64,000 nucleotides of DNA from Corylus avellana (GCF_901000735.1 NC_081548.1:10556269-10620268); one strand, 5' to 3'; counted from the first letter of the stretch, positions 11,176-23,820 are shown. A program made the numbers and translations. The notes: a model not told the origin generated them from the letters alone.

Positions 11176-12510
11176 TGTTAAGTGCTAAAATATTCATATT
11201 TTAGTCTCTTAATTTATATTTGTTAATCCCTTACTTTTGTTAGTTTGTGGAATTTTACTTCCTTTTTGTATTTTATGTCTTTTTATAGGTTTTTGAGGAA
11301 AATGAAGCATTCCGGAAAATTTAAGCTTAAGGGGCAATTTTGGGAAATTCTGGAAGTGAGGAAGTTCAGACTCGAGCCATGCAGCTAGTGCGCTCTGGCG
11401 CACATTGCCTAGGCTCGAGCTCCCAACACCAGAGATCGATCGTAGGAGTACGATTGACCGAACCACCCATACGATCTAGCTAACTCGGGCTCTGGAGAAA
11501 ATTCAGACATGCGACAAGACTCCTTTTCCTTCCCAAACTAGGTTTTCCAAGTCCTAGTTGTAATAGGACCTAGACCTCCGAATTTCCTAGGGTTTCTAGA
11601 GTTTTTAGAGTCCTCCTAAAGTCTATAAATAGACCTCTAAGCCTCACAATTTAGACACACAATTTCAAGGAGAAGAATTGGAGGCTCTTCAAGGAAGCGG
11701 GTTTCGAGTTTATTCTTTTCCTTTTTATATTATTTGATTACGAATATGATTAGCATCAAATTCATGTGTAACTAAATACTTTAGTAGGGCTAGATTAAAG
11801 CCCTAATTATGTCTCTTTAATATATCAATATCGGCGCCTTTGTGATAATCATATTGTGATGCTTAACTTGATTAATTCCTGTTTTATCGAATTCCTTATA
11901 TGAATGTGTTTGCCCAACATATGCATATGGTATTGATTAGTTATTTAAGTCAATTTAGATGATCAAGTCCTGGGCTTAATAGAGTAACAAAAGAATCTCC
12001 TCACAGTTTCTTGGGTTAATCAACATGGAAAACCGGGAGTAGACACCCATGCCCTAGGTTCCATATGTTTGTCGATTTTTACAAATTTACGCTTTCTTAA
12101 ATAACAACTCAGTAGACACCCATGCTAAATCCTTTAAGGAAGAAAAGAATTGTAGTAGACACCCATGCCTAATTCATTGCTTATGGAGATCAATAGCTTA
12201 AGGAGTAGACACCCATGCCCATAGGTTGGGAAACTTTAAGTATTCATAATATGATTAGAGCATTGGCATATTGTTATATTATTTGAGCATGATTAGTGAT
12301 GGATATCAAAGCCCTACCTTTATCTTTAGTAATTCAAAAATCAATCTTTGTCTTGTTTTAATTACGAAACTAATTTTAATCATAATTTATGGCAATCCTT
12401 ATAGGAATGATCTTGTACTTGCACCCTATACTATTCTTTTGATCTTGTACACTTGCGAGTTAAAACATACATTTATTCACCTATTAATTTAGGTAGATAT
12501 TTGCACAACA
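11176..12510 (+). repeat. Solo LTR of the B/G/J family
   Basis: Begins TGTTAAGTGC and ends GCACAACA, with no PBS or polypurine tract next to it. It carries four copies of GTAGACACCCATGC at 12039, 12112, 12155 and 12205 and a degenerate CGATCG cluster at about 11370-11460. No matching 5-base flanks were found (CCTAT left, TTAGG right), so it may be a recombination product or the duplication has decayed. Confidence 0.8.
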
Positions 12511-13190
12511 TTAGGAGTATAGGGTGAGATTTGTTACATGATGGTTTGGACATAAGAACATTGCATGCATTATGGCATTCTGAATGAACATTCTTTGCAC
12601 TTTGACCAAACGCTCGACCTTGTGTCCGAACGTTTGATAATGAGCCCAAACGTTTGAATAGTGTCCCGAATGGGTAAATTAGGGTTTTGGTGACCTTCTA
12701 GCTAGTTTGCTTCTCGGTTAGGACCCTATGTGTTTGCAATAGGTTAATTATCTAGTACTATGTGTAACACTAGGCTATATTTCGTTATAGCAGGAACTCG
12801 AGATGTTTGAGGATCTAAGTTAGTGTACGCTGTAAGTAAATACTTACGATTGCTTTCCATAAAAATGTATAATATGTTAGTTGACTAAGCACGTCTATGC
12901 TGTGAACATATTTACTTTTCATGAAATTAGGTAAATGCTTTAGTAATCTACTAATGAGAGGCATCATATGACATAGAACACCAATACGTGAAGTGTAATA
13001 GCTATGGGCTTACTATACAAGCTTGATTCTATGGTGAAAATGTGCATGTGTTTATATAGGCCTTGAATCCAATAGTTGTTCGTGACTGCCGTAGCCATGT
13101 TTGATTGGTGGGTCACTACAGAACGTACATCATTAATAGCGTGGGCCACTCGAGGTCGAACTCAGTCAGGCTATTAGTGTCATGGACAGT
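12511..13190 (+). repeat. GAAnnTTC-rich LTR family, continuation after the nested elements
   Basis: About 12600-12700 resembles 14060-14160, and 12960-13190 matches the reverse complement of 15055-15290 in the same order, including a 'gggtcactacagaacgtacatcat' type block. This continues the fragment begun at 4569. Confidence 0.55.
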
Positions 13191-13305
13191 GTTGGGGATT
13201 GTGCCCAAAATCCCAATAATTTTATATATATGTTGACATTCAAATGTTTGTAATGAATATATGTTTTATTCACTGATTAAATCATTTGAGCCTATGGCAT
13301 ATTGT
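13191..13305 (+). repeat. Copia LTR start fragment
   Basis: Begins TGTTGGGGATTGTGCCC and resembles 24425-24530 over the following hundred bases (AAATGTTTG.AATGAATATATG..TATTCACTGATTAAAT), cut off at 13306 by the next LTR. Confidence 0.6.
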
Positions 13306-14295
13306 AGTGCCCTAGGTAATTAATAGGCTATGTTTAACTTAGTTAGAGGGTTAGCAAAGGTTTCTCAATTCATTAGGGTTCGTTGGAGGGAAGATTTTGA
13401 GGCTTTTGGGTACTGACTAAACGTTCGCAAGAGGGACCATAGAATGTTCGCTCTGTAACCCTAGACCCGTTGGGTACTAGTACACTGAATGTTCATGGGG
13501 GACCACCGAACGTTCGTTGGCTAAAGTTTGACACACTGGGTAATAACTGAACATATGCCCTGCAACCCCTGAATCACTGTTTGAACAGTACATTGAAGTT
13601 CGAACTTGGACCACCGAACGTTCGGTGACCTGCAAGTTTTCGTAATAGCGCCCTTAGCTTTTTTCCAACATTAAGAATTCCCCCTCCCACACCCTTCTAA
13701 GCGTCATTCTGCCCTTTAAGCCCTAGAGAAACTCTGCTTGAGTGTTTTGTGAGTTTTGAGAGGAAGAAGGAAGGTTTCTTGAAGATCCTTGTTCTAGAGA
13801 GGTAGCCTTCTTGACTTAGCTTGTTATTTATCTAGTTGTTATGCTGGTTAAGTGTTTGGTTGCAAATCTTGTCTTATTTTATTGTTTTAAGTGTTAATTT
13901 TGGTTTAAAACATGGCTTAGAGTTTCATTCTTGTTAGACATATTTTCTCTTTCTGGAAGTATTATTTTAGGCTTGGAGTATGTTCGGAATCCTCTTATAA
14001 CCTTAGGACTTGCTTAGAAGTGATTAGAAGGCTGTTTGGTTCGAAATGGGTTTTTTGCCTAGAAGCAAATGTTCTCACCTCTCTAGCTGAACATTTGAGG
14101 TCGAGGTCGAATGTTCGAACACAAGGCAAAAATTCTATTTTGAACATTTTAGGTCTAGGTCCATTTTAGCTCAGATTTATGACTAGCGACAGGTCTTTTC
14201 ACAGATTAGGAGAGTGGAGAACACCTAGAGAAATATTTGGAGGGGCCTTACGACAAAAGTGAGTACAAATTCACATGAATACTTGTTGTTATTTT
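13306..14295 (+). repeat. GAAnnTTC-rich LTR, second copy, first half
   Basis: Begins TGTAGTGCCC. Carries GAA-CG-TTC palindromes near 13425, 13443, 13488, 13517 and 13615 and a leader ending in 'aggtagcc' near 13805. It resumes at 16436 after the insertion at 14296-16430. Confidence 0.65.
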
Positions 14296-16430
14296 TGTAA
14301 CACCCCATGAAAATCAATTAACAGGTAATTGACTCCATGGTTTGCTTTCCAGCCTTGTCCCTCACAGAACAAGACTCAAGTACCATAACCTCTCCAAAGA
14401 GAGACTATAGCGGAAGACTTTCAACCTTAGGACAAAGATAGCAATAACTAAAAACATAACCATAATAACCAGAGTAATAATAAAGCATCATGACATAGGT
14501 AGATCCTCAAATATACTGGTCAAAGGCCGATCATCAAATATTACAAACCATAAGTAATTGTTTTAGGATAACATCAATGCCTAAGCCTAAGTAAAGTTAG
14601 CATGATAACAATCTCTTTCATCTTTGCCCAGATGGATCCTCCGTTGCCCCACATGGACTTGAGCCATACCAGATCTAAGTCCTCAAAGATGACCTGCATT
14701 AAGTCTTTCACCGCAACCAGGTGGCTCTCCGAATTCATCCTCTGCTAAGCTAGCTAAACCACACAATTTATATATAATGGATGGGGAAAAATACAAGGGG
14801 TAAGTCTAAAGAATTAGTGGGTAAAATGCACATGATAACTATGCCATTTAATGATGAACTCCATTTGATAAAGTTTGCAGCATTTTGGTATGACAGCTAT
14901 TCATGAAACTATTCATGAATGCAGTATAGATATAGTACATGCTATAAGCATGTGAATCAATGATAATTAAACTGTACGGTCTACCCGAGATATTACCCCT
15001 TCTTAGCAGGGGCACTGTCCCAAGGGATCTATGATACAATGTCGGTGCCCCGACCATTGTACACTACCATCTATAACACTAGCAGCTCGTCCAAGTCTAA
15101 ACTAAGGTGGCCCACGCTACTAATGATGTACGTCCTGTAGTGACCCGCCAATTAAGGCTGTGCCGGTCACTAAATAACCATTGGATTCAAGGTCCATACT
15201 AACACACACACGTTTGACCATAGAGTTAACATGTATAGTAAGCCCATGGCCATTATCCCGCACGTACCGCTGTACCATGTCATACGATGCAATTAGCCTT
15301 GTCCGTATTTTACATGTATGTTCTTACAATCTCATCATGTTCGTTATCTTGTTAAGTAGCACATTTTCACAAAAAAAATTTGAGTTCATAACATAGCAAA
15401 ATGTATTTCATGAGAGTTGTAAAAATGCATGCTTGGTACACAAAATAGTCATGCAATGTGGAAAAAATAATGGCTAGTATCATGTGAGTTTGTACTCACC
15501 AGGGTCGTATAAATCCTCTAAAAATCCCTCTAGCGGTTCCAAGTTCTCCAAATATGTGGAAAGCCTATCATTAGTCCTAAGTTCAAGCTAAAACAAACCT
15601 AGAACTTTGAAAACAGAGACTATTGAACGATTGGGCAAAATGGCGTTCACCCCTAGAAACGCTTTTGGGCGAACGTTCGGGCTCGAGGCCGAGCGTTCAG
15701 CTAGAGAGGTTTAGCTAGAACTTCGTTTGATCCAACCATCTCCTCAGCAATCCTAAACTGGTCTCAAGGCTAAAAAAGGGTTTCTAACATATCCTAGCCT
15801 ATACAACATCACAAACGCAACAAGAATTCATCTAATGGGAAGGAAATGCTCAAAATAAGATTAATAAACCTTTAGATTTCTAAAAACTAAGATAATGCAA
15901 AAATTCCAGGCTACTATAACCACCTATGAAAAATGCTAGTGAGAGAGATAGTTACCTCCACATAGTAAGACTTTTAAGAACACCAAGGTCTCTTTCAACC
16001 TTACAACAACACTCAAGTAGGGTTTCTCTAGGGCTCAGTGGGCAGAATGGGTTGGTAAAGGGCGTGGGAGTGGGTGTTTATAGGGTAGGAGAAGTTGTGA
16101 GCTCTGCAGGAGTAGGCCTATAGTGCAGCGAGCATTCGGTACTATTGTGTCAAACTTTCATGTACTGTTTACACAATGGTTTAGGGTTGTAGTCGTACGC
16201 TTGAGCAATATCCAGTGATCAACCAAAAGTCAACAAACGTTTGGGCTGTTCCCTACACGAACATTCATGTACTATTATAGGTGAATGTTCAGGTGGTCCC
16301 CATTGTAGAACGTTTGGTTAGAAAGTCCAAAATTCCCAAAATGACTCTCCAACTATTCCTAGTGACCCAAAAGTCCAATTAACCCTCTAACCAAGCTATC
16401 TTAGCCTAGTTAATTATTTGGGTCACTACA
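14296..16430 (-). repeat. Opposite-strand LTR of the same family, with target duplication
   Basis: Ends are TGTAACACCCC and GGGTCACTACA, so read on the minus strand it starts TGTAGTGACCC like its host copy. ATTTT flanks both sides (14291-14295 and 16431-16435). Its minus strand matches 13306-14295 and then 16436-16690 and 12960-13190, so the family's LTR is about 2.1 kb. No PBS or coding sequence is present. Confidence 0.75.
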
Positions 16431-16435
16431 ATTTT

Positions 16436-16690
16436 TTTCGCATTGCACGACTATTTTATATGTACCATGCATGCATCTTTACAACTCTCATGAAATATAT
16501 TTTTGATCTCATATGAACTATACTTTGAGAAAACATGTGTTGCTTAAGCAAGATAATGAACATTCTGTGATTTGTAACGGCATGCATGTAAAATACGGAA
16601 AAGATTAATTGCATCATATGATATAGTATATCGATACGTGCGGAATAACAGTCATTGGCTTACTATACATATTAACTTTATGATCAAATG
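16436..16690 (+). repeat. GAAnnTTC-rich LTR, second copy, remainder
   Basis: Continues 14295 after the nested LTR; the segment around 16560-16680 matches 12960-13020 in the same orientation and 15220-15300 in reverse. Confidence 0.55.
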
Positions 16691-17440
16691 TGTTAGGAAG
16701 TGTGTCCAAAACTCCAATTGATTGGATAGTGTTTTGATTAGAACAAAAGACATATACACTTATCCTTACATGGCATATGTATTGTCCGATTATATGCATG
16801 TGAGATCCCTAAGATGCATTGTACTTGAGTGATGGTGTGGGTATCACAAAAGATTATACTCAAAGGTCCTTGCAACTTATAAAACTTGTTGTTCGTAGTC
16901 ACACATGGAACTAGGAACTCTATCTAGACTAGAACATGTTAAATGTCAAATGACTTATCTTGGTCATGAGAAGCAGAGAGGCTTCAGGTTAATATGTTGG
17001 GGTATTGACAAGGTTATGCCATACATAGGACCACATGACTCATCAATTATATATACTGTCATAACAATTGATGTATGTGCACTACGTCATAACATTTACA
17101 CTAAATCTTGAGAAGTTTGTGAACTCAGATATGAAGTGTTGATTACTTAGATGCATCTAAAAGTGAGACCTATCGTTGGTCAATAGTACCTCAGTACGTT
17201 GGGTAATCTCATCTAACATTGTGGGAACACTGACTTCAAGAAGGAATCCAAATCCTTTGTCAGAGAACAAAGTGATAAGGAATATTCCCCTTGTTTTCGA
17301 TTTAATGGGAAAAATTATTTTAAACCTAAGGCCTGAGTGTTTTTAGTAGGTACATTGAAAAGTTATACATGTACAAGGTGAGATGTATTCTCACAAGGTA
17401 TATAAAGATAATCATGAATTTAAATCAATAACTCAAGGAA
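16691..17440 (+). repeat. Copia-type LTR fragment
   Basis: Starts TGTTAGGAAGTGTGTCC, a typical Ty1/copia LTR start. No coding potential. It runs into the truncated gag of element D at about 17440; no second LTR or duplication was found. Confidence 0.5.
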
Positions 17441-17481
17441 AAGAGGTAGTGAACAAAGTGACAGTTCAATCTTTGGTTCGA

Positions 17482-18062
17482 CTACCATTTCGAGACACCT
17501 TGGTGCGAGCATGATCTAAGAAGGTCCTTAAGTCTTTCCCAGGTCTCATAAAATTGTTTACCCTCATATTGGGATATGGTAGTGATAGCTCTCCTAATGT
17601 CATTGGTCTTTCCTATAGGGAAGTACTTAAGAAATTCTTGTTGCAATTCCGCCAAAGAAGTGATGGAATTTGGTGCTAAGGAATGAAACCAATGTTTGGC
17701 TCTTTCCTTGAGGGTGAAAGGACAGATATGAATCCTTAGGGCATCCTCAGTGAATCCAGTCAATTTAACAGTAGAACATATAGCTAGGAATTCACCGAGG
17801 AAGTCGTAAGGATTTCTAGTGCTAAGTCCTAGAAAGGATGGTAAGCTTGGAATAGTGCTAGGCTTAATCTCATAGTGAGCTGCCGTAATGTTCGGCAGCC
17901 TCAGACATGTGGGGGAAGTGTATGTGGTAGGGAGATAGTGATCTCTCATAGCCACAAGGTTACCGTTGCCCATGGTCTCAGTGGAACGCTCTCCTAGCAA
18001 ATTAGAATTCCTTTCGGCTCTAAGTTGTCTAAGAGTGTGTTCAATGTCAAGGTCACAAGCAA
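17482..18062 (-). pseudogene. Truncated Athila gag of element D
   Basis: About 190 residues of capsid Gag. The open frame extends upstream of the TTG at 18000 into DLDIEHTLRQLRAERN, the usual Athila gag N-terminus (compare LDPEIERTLRR in H). Capsid-core hallmarks are FTLKERAKHWFHSL, LQQEFLKYFPIGKTNDIRR and QYEGKQFYETWERLKDLLRSC. It stops at 17482 after GVSKW, where homologues continue with a conserved LVQFFYQGL segment. No knuckle, protease or polymerase follows. Confidence 0.8.
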
Positions 18063-18524
18063 TTAAAGGTAAAGTAAAGACAATGAACGTCGACCCAACA
18101 TATACTAAAAAGAAACAAAAATAAAGACAGAAAATAAAAGCTCACAAATGGCTTGTAGGTGTGTTGGACGTTGGATACAGAAGCTGCTGGGATCTGGTAG
18201 ACTGGCGTTAGTGCACTTGATCGCAGTGTAGAGTGCGCTCGATCGCACTGTCGATAAGGATGAGGCACAAGGGCACTACGCTCACGTATAGCATGCTAGA
18301 TTCTGGCAGAGTGCATAGACGCTCTCGATCGCACGGTCGCAGGGGAAGGCACGAGTGCAGCTTGCTGGAAAAAACTGGATAGCTACGGACCAATGTAAAA
18401 AAATTGAAAATAACCAAAAAAAAAAAAACTGAAAATAGGATTAGAAAAATAAAAATAAAGAAAAGCAAAAAAATAATTAAGCTAGATTTAATCCTTAAAA
18501 CTTAATAACGCAACCATTAAGCAA
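18063..18524 (-). other. Leader of element D
   Basis: Between PBS and gag. Carries a cluster of TGCGCTCGATCGCAC-type motifs at about 18210-18345. Confidence 0.6.
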
Positions 18525-18542
18525 TCCCCGGCAACGGTGCCA
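18525..18542 (-). other. Primer-binding site of element D, tRNA-Asp type
   Basis: Minus strand TGGCACCGTTGCCGGGGA, one base off the complement of tRNA-Asp 3' end. Confidence 0.85.
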
Positions 18543-18547
18543 AAAAT

Positions 18548-19822
18548 TAATGTGGTCGTTTTGTATACCAAAATATATCAATAATAATAAACCACTCGCA
18601 ATAGTACAAATCCTTGTATGATGGGGCTATATTGAGGGTGTAGAACCTCAAGGACTGCAAGGAATTTTTATTAAGTTCTTCAAGATTAAAGTAACTTAAG
18701 AAAGGAGTTTGTTGAATTGTTTTGTAACTAAAGTGCATAAACATAAAAGAGATTTGAAATATAAGAGAGAGAGACAGAGAGTAGGGTATTGACTTATTAA
18801 AGAATAAGTATAATCCATCTTTGGTTGTCATGGACCGTCCACCTAACCACTAAGACGTGGTACGACCCGTCTTCCTTATGTATGGATTACCTAATTTTTA
18901 ATATGATACATATAATCAATGGAGTAGCATAACCCTTCTTCGGTTGGTACGGACCATCTAAATTACACTAAACTAGGGTGTAGTACGATCCGTCTTCCTT
19001 AGGTATGGTCTATCTAACCCTCTTAATCATATGTCAATTAAAACCAATGTATAATCATCATCCCCATAATCACGGAAAATTAAAGACTTGCTAAGACAAG
19101 ATAAGAATTTCACTAATATTGATTTTAGAATTTAAGAACAATTGCATTTAAACGTTAAGAACAAAATCAAATTGTAGCAATTCTCATAATTATACAACTA
19201 ACATTCATAAACTAAAAATCTATAAATTAAGATACAATCAAACTATTGTGCTTAGATAGGGTTACATCAATACCCCACGAAGGGTTTTAGCCGCTCATGA
19301 CTCTGCTAAGCTCCAATAACTATTTGCTAAATTTTTGCTCTAGGTAGCAGTGTCCTTCTTCAATTTTTAGAGGCCTATTTACAAGGATTAGGAAAACCCT
19401 AGAAGCCCTAGAAACTCTAGGAAAATAGTAGGTCAGTCTCCTACTCCAAGTAGGAGACTACATACCTAATCCAAGCTGTAAAAGGATTGTTGTCGTATTC
19501 TAGATGCCGTGTACGCTCAAGCCCAAGGAACGTGCACTCGAGCGCATGTGCCCTCGAGCCTAGGCTGGTATACGCTCGATTGCTGGTGCACTCAAGCATA
19601 AGTGATAGAGTGCTCGAGTGTAGGTGCGCTCGAGCCCAAATGCTGTGTGCTCGATCCCAGGCCTTCAAGATGCTCCCAAAATGTGCTTTTATCCCAATTT
19701 TCAATGGAATGCTTTCATCTTTCATTTAAAACCAAGAAACACAAAATAAAACAAATAACAAGGCTAAGGAATTAGCATATGCGAGTTATGGGACTCGAAT
19801 GTGCAACATTCATCGCTTATTG
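18548..19822 (-). repeat. 5' LTR of element D (C/D/F family)
   Basis: About 1275 bases, the same family as solo LTR C. Ends are degenerate (CAATAAGCG instead of TGATAAGCG at the start). Four copies of a GTACGRYCCGTCT-type motif lie at about 18830-19020, and CTCGAGCGC-type repeats at 19500-19640. Confidence 0.8.
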
Positions 19823-21030
19823 CTCACTCTTCTCTATAAAAGGATTTTCCCTATAAAGGGTCCTTTGAAGAGTAAAAATTATTCGCTATAAAAGGATTTT
19901 CCTGTCACTGTTCAGTGCAGACTTTTTGAGAGAAGTTTCGTTGTGTAAGTCTCAAATGTTCTCTTCGAGCTCTGCGTCTCGAGAGTGGTTTGTTCAAGAG
20001 AGGACGTGATAAAGCTTCATGCTATCCTTTGCTCTTGATTGTTTTGTTGTTCGTTTTGTTCTTCTATACAAAGATTGTTGTTGGTCACTTGGTGAAAGAA
20101 GTCTACCGAAGGGTCGGCGAGGAGATGCACTCCATAAAGATGGTCAGGATGGTGATAAGCTAGGAGCCTGTTGTTCTTATTAAGTCGAGATGTCCTCGAG
20201 GGTTGTGAGTATCGTCTAGTCGGTAACTCTAAATCTTTATATAGTGATTTTTCGGGTTTTGCTACCCTGGAGTGGTTTTTACCTTTGAATGGTTCAAAGG
20301 GTTTTCCACTTCGTAAACAAACTTTGTGTTATGTTTGTGATGATTTTTTAAATTCCACTGTGCATGCTTTAGTTTATCAAATGGCTTATGAAAGATTATA
20401 AGGATTGTGTTCTACCTCTTATAACCACAGTTGAAAGATTATACGGATTGTGTTCTACCTCTTACAACCAAAATATTCAACAGTAACAACTAACCCATAT
20501 GATCAAGCACAAAAGCATGCACAGCAGAAAAATAAACAAACAAAACCACAAGATAGATTTTGTTTATGAAGTGGAAAACCCTTGAGCACGTTAAGGTACA
20601 AACCACTCTAGGGTAGCCAAACTTAGGAAACCACTAAACGAAGATTCACAGTTTCAAAATAGACAATACCCACACACCCTTGAGTACCTCTAAACTTAGT
20701 AAGAACGACAAACCTTCCAGCCTGTCTCCATCATGACCATCTTCAGGAAGCAACTTCCTTTACCCACGCTTCGGTAGACTTTCTTCAACACACACCCATC
20801 AAAGATTCCAGCTTCATCATCATCAAACGAGCAAGGCCATATGCCAAAAGCTAACATGCCAACTAAGAGAAAGGACAGCTTCAAGCTATATCATCTCCCC
20901 TCTTGAAAATTAAAACCACCAGGACCTAGTGTTAGTGGTGAAAAGGAGACTTCAGAGAAGAGAGAGCTCTCAAAATAAAATCCCAAAGTCTGAAGAGTGA
21001 ATAGTGACTGAAAACCTTTTATAGAGAAAC
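19823..21030. repeat. Inverted pair of family E LTR ends
   Basis: Plus-strand sequence 19850-20390 (TATAAAAGGATTTTCC, GAAGTCTACCGAAG, GGGTTTTCCACTTC in order) is repeated in reverse complement at about 21025-20535. The centre at about 20385-20475 is a direct duplication of a ~40-base unit containing GGATTGTGTTCTACCTCTTA. This is an LTR 3' half in head-to-head arrangement. Confidence 0.65.
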
Positions 21031-21059
21031 AATTCCTTCGTCGCGTCATAACGAGACAT

Positions 21060-21590
21060 TTTCTCCTTATGACGGGAAGAATAGATTTCCTAGATTTGAG
21101 ATTCCCACATCTTAACGAGACAGCCATCCCGTTCTAACGGGAAGACAAAATACCTCTACTTCGTCACATTTTCCATCTTGACGAACCAGCTGACGGGAAA
21201 CTAGGGAATCTATCTTCGGTCCCGTTACATGTCCCGTCCAAACGGGGCTCCTGACAAGAAACCAGGGAGACAAATTTTGGTCTCGTCGCATCCTCGTCTT
21301 GGCGCAGTTCCTGATGGGAAAATAGGGAGTCTAGTTCTTGCTCTCGCCACATCCCCTCCCTGACGTCGTTCCTGACAGGAAAATAGGAAGCCCATCTCAG
21401 CTTCCGTTACTTGTCCGTTCTGACGAGCCTTCTAATGAGAAAACAAGGAGAACATATTTTGCTCTAGTTAAATGTTCCATTATGATGGGAAAATAGAGGG
21501 CTCTTTATTCAGTCCCGTTACGAGCCTCGTTCTGACGGCACTTTTGATGGGAAACGAGGGAACTTCTTAGATGACCCTAAAAGCACTAGG
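21060..21590 (-). repeat. Imperfect ~60-base tandem array in family E, copy 1
   Basis: About eight diverged units, each with a CCGTTACATGTCCGTTCTGACG-like half and a CTGACGGGAAAAYAGGGAG half followed by a T-rich segment; the clearest units are about 61 bases. GC-rich against its surroundings, with small palindromes such as CCCGTTCTAACGGG near 21129. Confidence 0.75.
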
Positions 21591-23369
21591 AACACCCCCA
21601 AACAAACTCTCAAAGTTTTAAACTCAAGCATTATATGAACAGTCATTGAATTAGGCCAATCTAAAACCTATTCAATGACAAAACCCTAAAATAAAGGTTT
21701 AAAACTTTTACAAGGCACAACGTCATAAAAACCATTAAACCATAAGGACAAGCCAAGGCAGACTCACCAAAAAAAAATGCTAGGTCATGGAACACTTCAC
21801 CAATGACCATTATAGCATTAAGAAACCAACCCAACAGACCAAGTTCAAGAACAAAGAAGCAAGAGCATACTCTGAAATATGTCACACAAAAGACATTACT
21901 ACACCATATTCAAAACAATCAAGAAAATAGAGAGGAAATCAAAAACACAATACCATCATGATTAACAAGACAGGAATTTCATGACAGAGCATTGAAACCT
22001 TTCATAACAACTCTCCCCCTTTTTTGTCATAATGGTCAAAGGGATAACTAACAAGGCATATTCAAGAAAAGACATTCTCTCATCAACATAGATAAACACC
22101 ACATTATCTCAAAATAATAGGACATAAACATCATAAAAACATCAACCAGATTCATCAGAAATATTAAACTCACCAAAACCCCATATTGTTTGCCAAGTTT
22201 AACCCAAAATTTCTCCCTCTTTTTGTCATAAAGGACAAAGGGGAAGATCATCAACCAATAGGGAATCAGTGGGAGCAACTAGAGCATCTTTAGCAGCTAG
22301 AGCAACTGGAACAACTAGATCAATCTCCGTGGAGGGAGGAGTTGTGGCTATGGCAGCAACAAAAGCCATGAAAGGGTTCTGACCATCCTTGAAGAGGTCA
22401 CTGAAGAAGTGATCACTTACTCGTTCTACAAAACCAATGGCAATGATCCCAAAAGAGACAAGTTTCTCAATTGAATTTGTATCCACTGCCTCTGCTCCAT
22501 CACCTTCTTCCTCCAAAACTGGTTCATCAAACTGTGCCTCGGGTTCATCTCTTAGCTCGCTTGTGCTCTGTGATCTCTTAAGAATGGATGTTAAAGCTAT
22601 TTCATAAAATATATCAAAGAATACAAGAGATAGGAAAGGTATGAAAAAAAGAACCTAGCTCTAATTTTAACTACCCCTTAACATATGTAACCTCTCCCTA
22701 ACAAGTGTTCCAACAAACCACATGCTCCTCATTTTGTCATAAAAGACAAGGAGGGAACTCAAGTGACGTGACTAATATCCTTGGAATGGTATAAATCAAG
22801 ATGGTACAAACATTAAGAGCACCGAATATATGAGTCAAGAAAAACAAAAACAAGCTCTACATCCGAAACAAGAGACCATTTGAATTACGAAGCACCCAAT
22901 TCATTCCAAGACCACAAGACAAAGATCCCAAAAAAATTGAAACAAAATAATCCTAAGTTTATTCAAATTTCAACAACTTCATCAATGGGAAAATATGCAT
23001 ACAACAGGCATGAAGGATAAACAAAATCAGGGGCATGCAAAGACACAACACAATGCAATCATAGCATAATTCAATCACCTAAGAAAAGGTGATGTACAAT
23101 CCACAAGAGTGCATGTGTGTGGACAACCACAACTAAGGTAAAGATGGCGTGATATCCTCCGTTAAGACGATATCAACCAAAATTCCTCTGTTTGTTCTTC
23201 TCCTCCCTTTTTTTGTTTTGAAAAAGCCAACAACAATAAGTGAAGTAAACAAGTTTTCCTCTAGAGATAAAAGAGAGATTCAAGAATCAATTAATCCTTT
23301 GATCACACAAATTAGAATAGGACACATTCATTAATTTAATTCTTACATGTAAGAATTTTAAGGAAACAA
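21591..23369 (-). other. Family E internal and LTR remnant with polypurine-like motifs
   Basis: Minus-strand motifs of the GACAAAAAGGGGGAG type occur near 22013, 22212 and 22733, like the multiplied polypurine tracts of copia elements of the Sire group; the left one may mark an LTR start at about 22009. A minus frame at about 22229-22640 is open but unrecognised. No reverse transcriptase or integrase was seen. Confidence 0.45.
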
Positions 23370-23820
23370 TCCAACTTTGGCCCCGTTATTTGTCCCACTT
23401 TGACGGGGTTCTTGACGAGAAACCAGGGAGACAAATTTTGCTCTCATCATATCCTTATATTGACGCAGTTCCTCACAAGAAAACAGGGAGTCTAGTTTTT
23501 GCTCTTGCCACATCCTCGTCTTGACGCTCCCGTTACTTGTCCATTCTGACAATCCTCCTAACGATAAAATAGGGAGAACATATTTTGCTCCCGTTACATG
23601 TTCTGTTATTACGGGCTTCTAATGGGAAAATAGAGGGCTCTTTATTCAGTCTCGTTACCGGCCTCGTCTGATGGCACTTCTGACGGGAAACCAGGGAACT
23701 TCTCAGAAGACCATAAAAGCACTAGGAACACCCCTAAACAAACTCTTAATGTTTTAAACTCAAGCATTACATGAACAGTCATTGAATTAGGCAAATGTAG
23801 AAAACCTAACAGCTTAGTTC
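23370..23820 (-). repeat. Family E tandem array, copy 2
   Basis: Direct repeat of about 21215-21655 with several deletions; again units with GACGAGAAACCAGGGAG and CGTCTTGACG. It ends in sequence matching 21590-21655. Confidence 0.7.

Larger units (their letters stand above)
17441..19822 (-). mobile_element. Element D: 5'-end fragment of an Athila-type element
   Basis: Minus-strand order: LTR 18548-19822, PBS 18525-18542, leader, partial gag 17482-18062. Everything after the gag capsid region is missing on the left, where copia sequence starts. Confidence 0.8.

Noticed and set aside
11171..12515. Target-site duplication around the solo LTR
   Set aside because: CCTAT and TTAGG do not match in direct orientation.
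22226..22640. Minus-strand open frame of about 135 codons in family E
   Set aside because: No recognisable domain and it lies between repeat remnants; mentioned only as an unrecognised frame.
21060..23690. CRISPR-like array
   Set aside because: Units are diverged throughout, with no invariant repeat and unique spacers, and the context is a plant retroelement.
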